Assembly: GCF_050003625.1 (NCBI RefSeq)
Contig: NC_134398.1
Location: 81,314,003 to 81,378,002 of the forward strand
DNA from: Haematobia irritans
Lineage: Eukaryota; Arthropoda; Insecta; Diptera; Muscidae
Reading direction: 5' to 3'
Length of the DNA stretch: 64,000 nucleotides
Shown here piece after piece: positions 21,601 through 29,216 of the stretch. The position numbers and the translations under genes were made by a program. Each line of letters starts with the position of its first letter. The stretch's first letter is position 1. The notes beneath the pieces are model-generated. The model saw only the letters and a program-made list of their open reading frames with translations, ran no database searches and had not been told where the DNA came from.

Positions 21601-23069
21601 CATCAAAATATGGGTAGATAACAACAGAATATGTATTTATAAAAACACAAAATTTCAAAAAATAATTATGCTTCCAGAAGTTTTAGAAGCAAAATCCTGG
21701 TATTGGTCTATATAAGCATTTTATAAAAAATAAATTTACATACAAAAGCAAAATAATAATAAAATCAAAATGTCGGACTAATCAGATAGAATGTTTAGAT
21801 GTTAAAAAATGTAATGTGTCGGATATATAAAACAAACATAAACTGCCAAAAATTAGGTCGGGCGAACTTTTAAATAACAACTACCATACAACATATGACA
21901 GGAATAGCTGGGCAGTTACGAATATTGTTTCTATAGAAATAAAATGGTGAAACATCGATTTATAAATGGTCTATCAGTTATGGACATTACAGGCCATTAA
22001 TTTAATGTAAAGAATTTCGAGTGGCTTTGATGAGACAAACTTCCTCCCAAAAGACCGGCAGTGGTTTAATTTAAAATTACAGCTTCCAAAGACATCGGGT
22101 GTATATTTCTCAAGTAATTATGTAGGGATATCTCAAAATCTGGGCCGACGGTTGAGTTTAAACGTGTTGCTGTATCACAAAATTGTCCGATATGACCTAT
22201 CTTCGAACTCGACATGCCTGCCAAAAATTCAGAACGTTAGGTTCTACTGTTATATTGCCTTAAAATTGTACCTTTATCATGAGTATATAGGGTCAAAAAT
22301 TGATATTTTAATACGTTAAAAATTGACAATGCAATTGACCAATGCAGCCCATATTCTAGTCAAACCTAATTTTTACATCACCGTGAAATTTCACCCGTAT
22401 AAATACACTTTGAATGGCCTGTAATCCAGTACTTCGTTGTTTGATTGTCACCCCTAATGGAATCTAATTTGTCGAAATATTTCTTTAGTTAGAAAGATAT
22501 GAAGGGTTTTTTCAAATTTTGTTTCGCCGGAGTCGAGCAAAATTTCTACGACTCCGACTCCAACAAAATCTTCCAAGACTCCGACTCCGGTTCCGACTCC
22601 ACAGCCCTGACACAGATAGTAAATATTGTCTGAAAATTAACACTACTTCTGTGTATTACATTTTTAAATGCTATTTCCATAATTATTGTGTGTTCTTGTT
22701 TTGTTTTAATTTAAATCTTAAAACGGCGAATTTTTCAGCTTGGCCTTATATTGGAGCCTTTATTGTCATCATATACATCAACGGTCTCTAGTGCTAGTTT
22801 AGATGAATTGAGACGCACCGCCTTCCTATGGGTTGATCAGCATTGTTCTCTCGTCGATCTAAGGCCAGGTGAGTGCCCAATATAATGTAATAACTCCTCA
22901 TATGGTCTTATTCAAAAATATTTCTCTCCCCATAGCTGTGTCAAATAAATTAAAATATCTATCAATGAAAACGGATATTTTGTCCGATCCGCCATCAACA
23001 TTGCGCGATGAAGTGGTTAAAGCTGTGAACAATACAGGTGGACAACATCCGAATTTGCATGGATCATAG
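6680..23069 (+). CDS. Mondo: Mondo/Mio (ChREBP/MondoA-type) bHLH-zipper transcription factor, 5' partial
   Basis: Eleven exons join in frame: 6680-6812, 6870-6956, 7019-7111, 7165-7666, 18121-19250, 19441-19815, 19897-20139, 20208-20335, 20402-20525, 22739-22868, 22936-23069 (TAG). All acceptors are AG and all donors GT; the donor at 20140 (GTTATT) is weak. Exons 1-3 carry the PFPFPDSREI and ADFIQPSLGPLQPNL motifs that follow the Mondo conserved region. Exons 4-6 are low-complexity Q/N/S/T sequence, typical of a transactivation segment. Exons 7-8 encode the basic region (RRAGHIHAEQKRRYNIKNGF), helix-loop-helix and a leucine zipper. The last three exons are the conserved C-terminal cytoplasmic-localisation (WMC/DCD) domain. 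The family pairs with Mlx/Bigmax on carbohydrate response elements to control sugar and lipid genes in the nucleus. Exon 1 begins in phase 0 after CAG, so upstream exons exist; none was recognised in 1-6,679 and they probably lie outside. The 10.45-kb intron 4 is packed with transposable elements. Confidence 0.93.
7725..8101 (-). pseudogene. RTE-like LINE reverse transcriptase fragment
   Basis: The minus strand encodes KGVPMKIAHVIKAM, then VAVKQGCPPSPLLFAVILD (RT domain 4-type motif), then after a frameshift EYLAYAHDFCLLSHKQSDM (the YADD box, mutated to YAHD) and DMSKQNMDVNISKT. The fragment is short, frameshifted and active-site mutated, so dead. It lies in Mondo intron 4 in antisense orientation and is interrupted at its right by the foldback MITE. 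Confidence 0.75.
8102..8351. mobile_element. foldback MITE, CACGCAGAGAAGG family, copy 1
   Basis: A nearly complete hairpin of 250 bp. The left arm CACCCAGAGAAGGAATATG and right arm (complement) CACGCAGAGAAGGAATATG continue with matching ATGATCACCTCARACATGTT and AGAGCAAAATGTTATTTTTG for about 110 bp each. Partial relatives occur at 38,106-38,349, 55,785-55,940, 57,045 and 62,900. Confidence 0.85.
8582..9088. mobile_element. hAT-like MITE with CGTGAG/CTCACG interior
   Basis: TIR TAGAGGTGTG (left) and CACACCTCTA (right). Flanks GTATGGAG (8574-8581) and GTATCGAG (9089-9096) look like an 8-bp TSD with one mismatch, which fits hAT elements. The interior is filled with CTCACGCACG on both strands, the same motif as the arrays at 1-200 and 2765-3157. 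No open frame of note. Confidence 0.78.
9792..10118 (+). mobile_element. tRNA-derived SINE, copy 2, 5'-truncated
   Basis: It begins inside the tRNA head at TGCCCGCCTTGCATACACAG, has a damaged B box (TTGGGTTCCAAACC), then the same body and tail as the SINE at 4639-4990, ending GGGCTGCCACCTAAGATAAC and CTAACCTA. It is nested inside the CCCAGTCAG element. Without the A box it could not be transcribed by pol III from its own head. Confidence 0.85.
10300..10460. repeat. array of the 29-bp module TTTTCTATAGAAATAAAATT...GACAAAA
   Basis: About five imperfect head-to-tail copies of a 29-bp A/T-rich unit centred on CTATAGAAATAAAATT. A preceding CACGGTTGCCACAATTGG run at 10,181 is also found before a similar array at 43,408. 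A few copies lie at 9716-9790. See also 60,100-60,420. Confidence 0.8.
11442..11662. mobile_element. MITE with TIR GAGTACTATGTTC and TA TSD
   Basis: Left GGTGAGTACTATGTTCGAG, right (complement) AGCTGAGTACTATGTTCAG; TA at 11440-11441 and 11663-11664. Excision with one TA restores the Jockey reading ...ELPTEDI-DCITFIFNA in frame, which fixes the boundaries. 221 bp, no coding potential. A diverged terminus, GTGGGTACTAAGTTCGAG, appears at 55,024. Probably Tc1/mariner-derived on the basis of the TA target. Confidence 0.82.
12455..13444 (+). CDS. LINE ORF1 protein: PHD finger, coiled coil, RRM-like domain
   Basis: 329 aa from the ATG at 12455 (an in-frame TTG at 12446 is less likely as a start). 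Residues about 9-60 form a C4HC3 PHD-type zinc finger: FCGQC, IECDKC, YHARC and YVCHVC. Residues about 80-150 are a charged coiled coil (LKKLDQLDNLTDAMNF, KKLEVMQKENKALKGK). Residues about 155-290 look like the RRM/C-terminal region of LINE ORF1 proteins (CVITGI, SIVVKFNSK, IFVHDYLSKET, VYAKDGRVFVKM). By family knowledge ORF1p binds the LINE RNA as an RNP chaperone; a PHD finger could read histone tails, but that is inference. ORF2 follows 72 bp downstream. Confidence 0.85.
   Translation: MTSRRSLKNRIFCGQCKKEVKENDNSIECDKCTEQYHARCTALTKSQFDYFCKNDNEEYVCHVCENTNNTSNNIANNNTSFEAQLDVINMRLKKLDQLDNLTDAMNFMSSKFDEVLKGVAENKKKLEVMQKENKALKGKVSELQESIRFLNDQRVKYDCVITGIQTADDVSAEAAVLKLASDVGVDVCKESIGDAYYLKNKSAKNDKKSIVVKFNSKKSKEKLMMIKSKLNEKDDTKKIFVHDYLSKETMTLLNYAKTLKNVGYRAVYAKDGRVFVKMTELSKPRLVKNMEEVDNLLLQASVHQNKRQSKQLIPVEADESDDNSYVSPT
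13517..16405 (+). CDS. LINE ORF2 protein: apurinic-type endonuclease and reverse transcriptase
   Basis: 962 aa, uninterrupted. The N-terminal endonuclease shows SVNIRS (about residue 29), AVQETW (about 61), GDANID (about 165) and SDHNII (about 227). The RT shows FRPISILPVIDTVFERV (about 528), YDLSKAFDLVDHNIL (about 600), YGVPQGSVLGPLLFSIYINDL-type motif (about 655) and YADD (about 686), then a thumb with RYLGLHL. No RNase H. It nicks chromatin DNA and primes cDNA synthesis from the nick. Motif order and a PHD-bearing ORF1 fit the CR1/L2 group; the exact clade is not resolved. All catalytic residues I can recognise are present. Confidence 0.92.
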   Translation: MNNNQYMNSFQLFKNIFANLKSNDFHLLSVNIRSMSSISKFNKFKNLLSELPKLPLLIAVQETWFHKDIVQIYDIPGYKPVHCCRFDSYGGTSIYVRNLYSFSVEEIRSENFIVSIAMKFNDIKVNGRPLIFISFYKSPRCTTSNFLSFLEIMLERYGRYPCVIVGDANIDILEPNISAELLNLLMNFDYKNCHDLVTRPQSKSSIDHVYSNIYKPFFIDSIECELSDHNIISCRIAFGVKSCEVVSDSYMVCDYEKLNNVLIDKIRDLQYTGDPSIDTSCLTACLDEAINISTVNKTKIYDLRSSIAPWVNGNLKKLLAYKDRLLKLRRKNPHSNINLYLKSISRVIKIAYKNSMNNYYADTLTNLRNDPKKSWGFLNRSLGRVKDREICINDRYGKVVKCDKLKSETLNNYFVDSIRRVKSRIDEHPNDDINGLGTLGTYNTRFRISYTSNEEIEDIISNLLPSKSCGHDGIYPKTLLSCATIITPYLVRIFNDMVRTSIYPQILKVHKVVPIPKKSDAAALEDFRPISILPVIDTVFERVIHSQLYRYFMDNHLLNDYQYGFRKACGTEEAVINVHTSICKGLDEGHRVVIGVFYDLSKAFDLVDHNILIRKLESYGICGNGLMLLKNYLTNRKQFVQLKGQKSSLRDVRYGVPQGSVLGPLLFSIYINDLRDLTLDGRIFIYADDICLIYPYKNETAVKLHIERDASLILEFIRLNKLYLNSDKTQLIRFKPRFKFSNRFSIHIDGSEIQEVHTVRYLGLHLQGNLSWDSHIHYLKSKISPALGLLYKFQHRFDMKTKLLIFQALIQSHYSYLPIIYGWKKSAELKSLQRLQNKALKIVANLRISHSTLDLYQEFFPTILPIYGIHKLQSMIYIYKSLHNIGHHTIHFVRNQLSVNTRNRNNLKIAYCQSETTKQRIDHVGTQQYNLLPPYIKEIEHLSLYKITLKKYLLERIEELLV
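16735..16925 (+). pseudogene. LINE RT thumb fragment
   Basis: Plus-strand reading RYLGQKLNLNSHISTMVK, then stops and shifts, then PYQFWNMG/ILEYGS-type residues, matching the region after YADD in Jockey/I-type RTs. About 190 bp, dead. It abuts the left end of the Jockey remnant. 16,930-17,750 beyond it is AT-rich with an A-tract at 17,007-17,024 and no gene seen. Confidence 0.55.
17791..18015 (+). other. small Cys/His/Trp-rich open frame in Mondo intron 4
   Basis: 75-codon frame from ATG 17791 to TAA 18013-18015. It has a patterned C/H/W content: TEHCYDADW, KHCKRTWVYTGG, ECKRSHGNWYLTRCHRHF, GKKATDC. The W-Y-x-x-R-C segment faintly recalls FLYWCH-type zinc modules, but I do not recognise it. 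It ends about 105 bp before Mondo exon 5 and is not in phase with a visible splice. It could be a transposable-element relic or chance. Confidence 0.25.
20526..22738 (+). other. Mondo intron 9, AT-rich with repeat remnants
   Basis: No coding signal apart from the flanking exons. The notable content is the GACTCC-type repeat at 22,070-22,615 (listed separately). Confidence 0.7.
22070..22615 (-). repeat. GACTCC-type TIR element remnant, copy 1
   Basis: It ends GACTCCACAGCCCTG at 22,613, i.e. CAGGGCTGTGGAGTCGG on the minus strand, with iterated GACTCCGACTCC just inside; this terminus fits a hAT-type end (CAGGG). No opposite terminus was found. A reverse-complement copy lies at 39,750-40,215, sharing CATCGGGTGTATATTTCTCA and many other runs. 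Confidence 0.7.
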
Positions 23070-23391
23070 GAACAATACAAATATACATAAATCGATGTAT
23101 ATACAAACATGTACATGTTGATGTTAACAATTTATTATTTCTTATTAAGTTTTTATTTTAAAATATTTTTGCTTTCTTCTTCCTTCGATGATTTGTTTAA
23201 TTTTTTAATTGGTAGTATATTGTGCATAGAATAGTAAAGAACTACAAGTTATAAGTTTTGAAACTTGTTCGCTTGATGAACTATTTTTTTTTATTTTCGA
23301 ATTTCCAAATATTTTCTTATTTTGTAATTGTTATTTCATACACGTACCCACACACCAATATATATGTAATGTACAAATTGTTTATTTTTGC

Positions 23392-23397
23392 AATAAA
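23392..23397 (+). terminator. candidate polyadenylation signal of Mondo
   Basis: AATAAA about 320 bp after the Mondo stop codon, in an AT-rich stretch (23,070-23,460) with no coding signal, read here as the 3' UTR. The cleavage site was not determined. Confidence 0.45.
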
Positions 23398-23799
23398 TTA
23401 AGAATGGGAGTTAAAAAGAAACCATAAACAAATCATGTGCCTAAAGTGTAGAATTAGTTAATCAATTTAAAAAAGAATAATAAAAATAAAAAAGAAATAA
23501 TTATTGATTATTTGTTGATGAATGAATGGATATTGGTGCGTCGAAGGCTGGTGTTTTATGTTTTGTAGATGTTTGGGTGGTTTTGAAAAAAATATGATGT
23601 TTGATCTTATAGAAATGATATGAAATTTGGCATATTGAAGCGAAATAATTCCAATGAGCGCCAAGTCAATGACACTTTGAATGATATGAACTAAGGAGGT
23701 ATGCCCATGATTGGTGAAAACAGTTGTAACCCTGCCAGGAATTCGAACTGAACGGACGTGTTTTCTAATAGCGGAGTATTTCATCGTAATAAGTACTTA

Positions 23800-24565
23800 T
23801 TACGAATTTCACGTGTGGTGGAAATAATAAACCACCATGCAGTGAAATTCAAAGTCATACACTGGGTTGCTAACTTCAGGGCCCAGTGGACGGGTAACGA
23901 CTGAAGTTATAAATTTGGGCAGCGACCAAGAGTCAGGTCCAAATAGTCGACCTGTAGACGGGTCGACTGGCGGTGGCACTTTGGCAAGTCGAACCTTTTC
24001 TAAGGTGACGACATCAAAAGGAGGCAATCCCTCTCGAAAGAGATTCAGGGAATGAAGAAATGCGTTGTTTATCCTAAAGAAATTAGGATCAGTCGACCCA
24101 AGCACGTTGTCGGCTAAGCAAAGCGATTCCTTAAAATGGGCTCAATGAATTCTTGAGACTGGAAAAAGGGAACGATCACCGGATGAGCTGCCATCCTCTA
24201 AACGGGATCAAAGATCGTTTGCCTCAGTTGCAAAAGACAGCCTTGTGATGTCTATCATTAATAAAAGAGCATTGGACGGTATGATTCCAAGGCAAAAATA
24301 GTGGGAAATGCGATGTCTGGTGTCTACTCAGAGGTGCGAAAAAAGTTTCCCGGACAAAGTCCTCGACAACAAGATGCTGGATGGTATCAAGGGCGATATA
24401 AGTTAATATATTTTGCGGACCAGAGGTCTATGGATTGCTTTAAAGCTGCATTGATTCTAATTGGTGAAGTTTGGGAAGGAGCCGCTTTGGAGTTAGTCGA
24501 TAAAAAAGACATACCGGCTAAACCTAGAGCACATGCATGGATACCGGCAAACCATCCTGATCCTG
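23800..24565 (+). pseudogene. LINE-A, ORF1 remnant
   Basis: Degenerate plus-strand frames: DPSTLSAKQSDSLKWA, ILETGKRERSPDELPSSKR, FASVAKDSL, then GWYQGRYKLIYFADQRSMDC...AALELVDKKDIPAKPRAHAWIP. These are ORF1 features of RNase H-bearing (R1/LOA/I-group) LINEs. There are multiple stops and frameshifts. The zinc-knuckle end of ORF1 is absent because LINE-B is inserted at 24,566. The 5' boundary is uncertain; 23,400-23,800 shows nothing else. Confidence 0.6.
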
Positions 24566-27500
24566 AGTCATTGATTGATTGATTTTTTCATTGATTGATT
24601 GATTGTTTTATTTATGACATGTACAACAAGAATATTAGATTCTTATAATTACAGTTACATGTTACAATTATCCATTTAATATAAAATAATAACATTATAA
24701 TACCTAAGAATAAAAGTTTTGGTAAATTTACATTTGATATTGTGAATCCATGAAGAAAAAAATTTAACATATGTATATAAAAATGGAAAAGACAAAAAAA
24801 ATTGAAAGAAATTATATTAAAACAAGAAAAAAAATAAAATTAAAACAAAAAACTATACGATTCAAATTGAATTGATATAAAAATTACACTATTGTAAATA
24901 AAATTGAAAGGTGTAAGAAATAGGGTAAAACAAAAAAAAAATAACCATAAATAGAAAAAAAAAATAAACCACTAAAAAATGAACAAATATGAAAAAACGA
25001 GAAATTATTAATCAAAAATGAAATAAAAAAGTAAATAAATGTAGCATTCAATAGAAATTTATCCTCTGCTGTAAGCGAAAATTATCAAATAATATCTTTT
25101 TAAATTGCAAAATGTCACTTGTTGTTTGAATATTATGTGGAAGTGTATTCCAGAGACGTATGGATGATATGAAAAATTGCCAATCAGAGACCAATGTACG
25201 ATGCACCAGTGGTATAAGTGTTCTTCCCCTGTTAGAACGAGCAAATCTAAGTCTATCGAACAGGTATGCCGGAACTTCCGAGTGTATTATCTTGTGTAGA
25301 AATAAAAGGCCCCTAATTGCCATTAGTTCATCAAGCGAAACTCCATATATAGTGCGAGAGAATTGTGTGACAGAGTCGCGTCGTCTCAATCCATAGACAT
25401 AACGCGTAACGTTATTAAAAAATACATTCAATCTGCGCCTACTAACCGAATCGCAGCTTGCAAAAAGTTCAACGCCATATAAAATCCCCGGTATCACATA
25501 ACATTTCGCCAAGAGACACCTTACCCTAAGAGGAGTGTAACAATGAGTCGACCAAAGTGTCCTCAGCTTCGAATAACCCTGTCCGATTGCAGCACTTATG
25601 TGATTGGACCAGGTGAGGGTGTTATTAAAAACAATGCCAAGATTCCTAGCAGTCGTAACATTTAAAATGCGTTCATTATTGATCCTAACATCCAAAGAAG
25701 GTATTGAACTAGAAAGCCTCCTACCAATCGCGATGTATTTCGATTTCGAAGGATTGAGGCAAAGCCCGTTCGCCGTCGCCCAAGTGTATATTTGAGATAA
25801 GTCAAAGTTCAGTTTGCAAATACAATCATCTAGTTCCGCAACTGGGCTCGAAATATACAACTGGGCGTCATCCGCATACAAGTGTACCCTACTGAACGAA
25901 AGTTTGCACGGTAAATCATTGGTGTACATGGAGAAAAGTAGTGGACCCAAAATTGACCCCTGTGGAACCCCTTTATTTATGGACAAAACTTCTGAAACCA
26001 TCCCATTACTACAGACAGATTGCGTTCTATTACATAAATAAGACCAAATAAACCGTGTCGCACAAGACGAAAACTTAAAAATATTCAGAAGTTTGGCGCA
26101 AAGAAGTTTGTGATCAATTGAGTCAAATGCTTTAGAGTGATCAAGCAACACCAGGATCGTCACCTCATTTTTCTCCATGTTACATCTAATGTCCTCTGAG
26201 ACATCAGTCAAGGCAGTTATGCAACTATGATTGGGTCGGAACCCAGATTGCTACTCAAAGAGCAATGAATTGTCAGAGAGATAATCAGATACCTGCATAT
26301 ACATAATCTTTTCAAGTACTTTGAAAAGAAAACTTAAGATAGATATCGGCCTATATTCGTTGCAATTCTTCGGTAATGGGATGATCTTGCTATGTTTCCA
26401 TGCTGTAGGAAATGAACCCGTATAAATAATCCTGTTAAACAAGTTTGTTATATATGGTAATAAGATCGGTAATAATATTTTCAGAAACCGGGGGTCAATG
26501 CCATCGTAGCCCATAGCATTCGATTTCACAAGGGTGAAACTATGCACAACATCGCCTGAATCAATACATGAAAATTCAAATCCGCTATCATTCGCACCAA
26601 AATCCAATGTGTCAATGTCAAAATCATAAAAATCGTGCCCGATCGGAACGTTCGGAATGTCAATAAATTTACGATTAAGTTCATCGACGTCAACAAGGTC
26701 ATCGCTACCTGAGTCCTTGCCTAATCCAATCTCCCGTATTTTCCTCCATCTATGTTTCGATCCCAGAGCCGAGGAGAATCTGTCATAAAAATAACGTGTC
26801 TTAGCGCGTCTTATCACGACATTCGCTCGTTACCTAAGCACACGAAATTCCTCCCGCAAAGAAGACGTTCTAAACCGTTTCCATCTTGAAAAGGCTAAGT
26901 CTCGTTCCCTTATAGCTATCCGGGCCTCATCGTTGAACCATGGCTTTGAATTCGAAGAGACCCTCTTTGTCTTCAAAGGCAATAACGTGTCCTGAAGACA
27001 TTTGACATTATCCTGTAGAAAAAAGAGTTGGTCATCCACGGATACCATACCGTTCATTAGATCCCAATTTACACACGAAGCCAATGCTTCCAAATGGACA
27101 TAATTAATATTCCTAAAATCCCTAAAGGTATACGTTGTCTGTTTCCTACGAACTTGAAAGCGATATGACATAAAAATCAAATCGTGCTTCGAAAAACACG
27201 ATGCAGAAATCTGATCGTACAACAAAACCTTGGTTGGCTCACTAACGAAAAATATCTATGAGTGAGCTGTTAGTATCGGTATAGTGAGTAGGATTGGATG
27301 AGTTCGTTGGTACTAGTCCCAAAGTCAACATAGGTGCCGTGATGTTACTATCGACTATAATATTAGAGTTAAAATCGCCAGAGATTACAACATCATTATA
27401 AGGAATTAATATACTATCCAGCATATCAAAGAAAAACGTCATATCAATGGAGTTGTTAGGTCTATAAACACAACCAATCAGAATCCTGCTCAAGGAGGAA

Positions 27501-27568
27501 ATTTCCACAAAAACATATTCAATTGGCTGCCCATCGCCAGATTTCATACACAAATTGCACCGTAGGTA
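24566..27568 (-). pseudogene. LINE-B: 5'-truncated LINE with endonuclease and RT, three lesions
   Basis: The minus-strand frame runs from mid-endonuclease (FVEISSLSRILIGCVYRPNN, VVISGDFNSN) through RT motifs SKIIPLPKNCNEYRPISILS, LDHSKAFDSIDHKLL, NKGVPQGSILGPLLF and HLYADDAQLY. It is broken by a frameshift near 27,235, a TAA near 26,832 and a TAG at 26,248; otherwise all pieces are in one frame. The 3' end is a tail of ATCA-type repeats with an A run (24,566-24,610 on the plus strand as TTGATTGATTGATT) rather than pure poly(A). No RNase H is visible. It sits between the ORF1 and ORF2 parts of LINE-A, where about 1 kb of LINE-A endonuclease is missing. Confidence 0.85.
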
Positions 27569-28602
27569 ATCCCTGACATGCAGTGGAGCGGATTACTAAG
27601 GCCTTCAACATCTCACTGAAAGCTGCATGCCCTAGAGGGAAGCCAAGGGGGAAAAATCGACCACCATGGTGGTCTACGGAATTAAGTAATATGAGCAAAT
27701 CCTGCAGGAAGCTCTTTAACAAAGCAAAGTCCACTAGAGCCCCTGAGGATTGGGACGCTTACAAGAAGAATCTGAGAGGATACAAGCAAGAACTGACAAA
27801 TGCTCAGCATAACTCTTGGAATGATTACTGCAGCAGTATTGAGAATACGTCAGAGGCTTCCAGACTACGGAAGGTTCTAGCATCCACCAACTCCGCTCCA
27901 GGTTTCATTAAAACATCGGAGGGCAATTGGACAACGTCCAGTGAGGAGACGCTGGAGGTACTATTGGACACACATTTTCCTGGAAATCAGACGGTTGAAC
28001 CAGGTTCTGGCGGTGCCACAGTGGCTCAGCGGTCGTTTCCTATCGAGGAAATTGTATCGGAATCTAGAATAAAATGGACTTTAAATAGCTTTGGAGCATT
28101 CAAATCCCCCGGACCTGATGGAATTACTCCGGCGAAGTTACAAGCAGTGGCTGAAAGAATTATCCCCTGGTTGACGGTGATATATAAAGTGGAGAGAAAC
28201 AAAAGTCGTCTTCATACCTAAAGCGGGAAAAGTCTCTCACTCGAGTGCGAAGTATTTCCGACCAATCAGGTTATCCTCATTCGTACTTAAGACCCTGGAG
28301 AGGATGATAGACATGTATCTTAGAACTAGCGTGGATTCAACTTTGCTCTCGAAACGACAGCATGCATACTCGAAGGGCAGGTCTACTGAGACCGCATTGC
28401 ATGAACTAGTCAGCTTTATTGAAAGCTCACTATTTGTCAAAGAATACACAATCGTGGCGTTTCCAGACATCGAAGGGGCGTTCAATAATGTCCATCCGAG
28501 CTCGATATTAAATGGACTGACAACTCTGAATGTTGGTTAGGCTGTTAGACGAACTTCTAATAAAGAGACGTATTTCAGCCACACTAGGACAAGCAAACAT
28601 AC
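27569..28602 (+). pseudogene. LINE-A, linker and first half of RT
   Basis: Encodes AVERITKAFNISLKAACP, NRPPWWSTEL, FKSPGPDGITPAKLQ, then after a deletion/frameshift near 28,190 WRETKVVFIPKAGK, YFRPIRLSSFVLKTLERM, AYSKGRSTETALHELV and DIEGAFNNV. The expected leucine before DIEGAFNN is proline. The frame runs to ATAC (28599-28602), which is the target duplication of the LTR element, and continues at 34,790. Confidence 0.85.
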
Positions 28603-29205
28603 TGCTACGTTTTTATATTTAGGCGCTTTTAATTACCCGACAATTAAAACACAGTTCTTTTAAATAACGACAATCTACAATTTATTTACTATGACTTCAC
28701 ACTTTACAATTCGTTCACACTGAAGTTATTCGTTTGACGCTTTAATTAAGACTGACTCGTTAGCAGCATGCGAGCGCTTTTATATATGACGGTGTGGCAA
28801 TACGAGAACATTCTGGTAGCACTACAATATTCTGGCAACGCCAGAACATTCTTTAACAATGCTAGAAGGATCTACGACCATTAAGTTGTTCGTCTGGTGG
28901 CTACCAAACACATACACACTCACATAGATATATGCTCGCATTACTACAACAACAATGACAATAGACAATGAGATGAAATGAGAATGCAGAATAACAAAGC
29001 AAAGGGGTTGCTATTCTATGAGAGAGTAAGAACTAACATTTCGATAAGCAAACAAAAGAACATAAAAGAAATTCAGGAAAATACTAGAAAATGAATAGAT
29101 GATTCCAACAAGTGATAGCGAAATTGTATCGTTACAATTTGAAATTTTAAATTAACGGAAACTAATTTAAATAAGCATATATCTATAATTATCAAATTCG
29201 TAACA
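28603..29205 (-). repeat. 3' LTR of the Gypsy-type element
   Basis: 603 bp, identical to the 5' LTR. The pol stop codon (29217-29219) is only 12 bp from this LTR. An 8-bp perfect hairpin (CCTGTTCG/CGAACAGG, 29222-29240) overlaps the last pol codons. Confidence 0.95.
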
Positions 29206-29216
29206 CTGCCTCCCGC

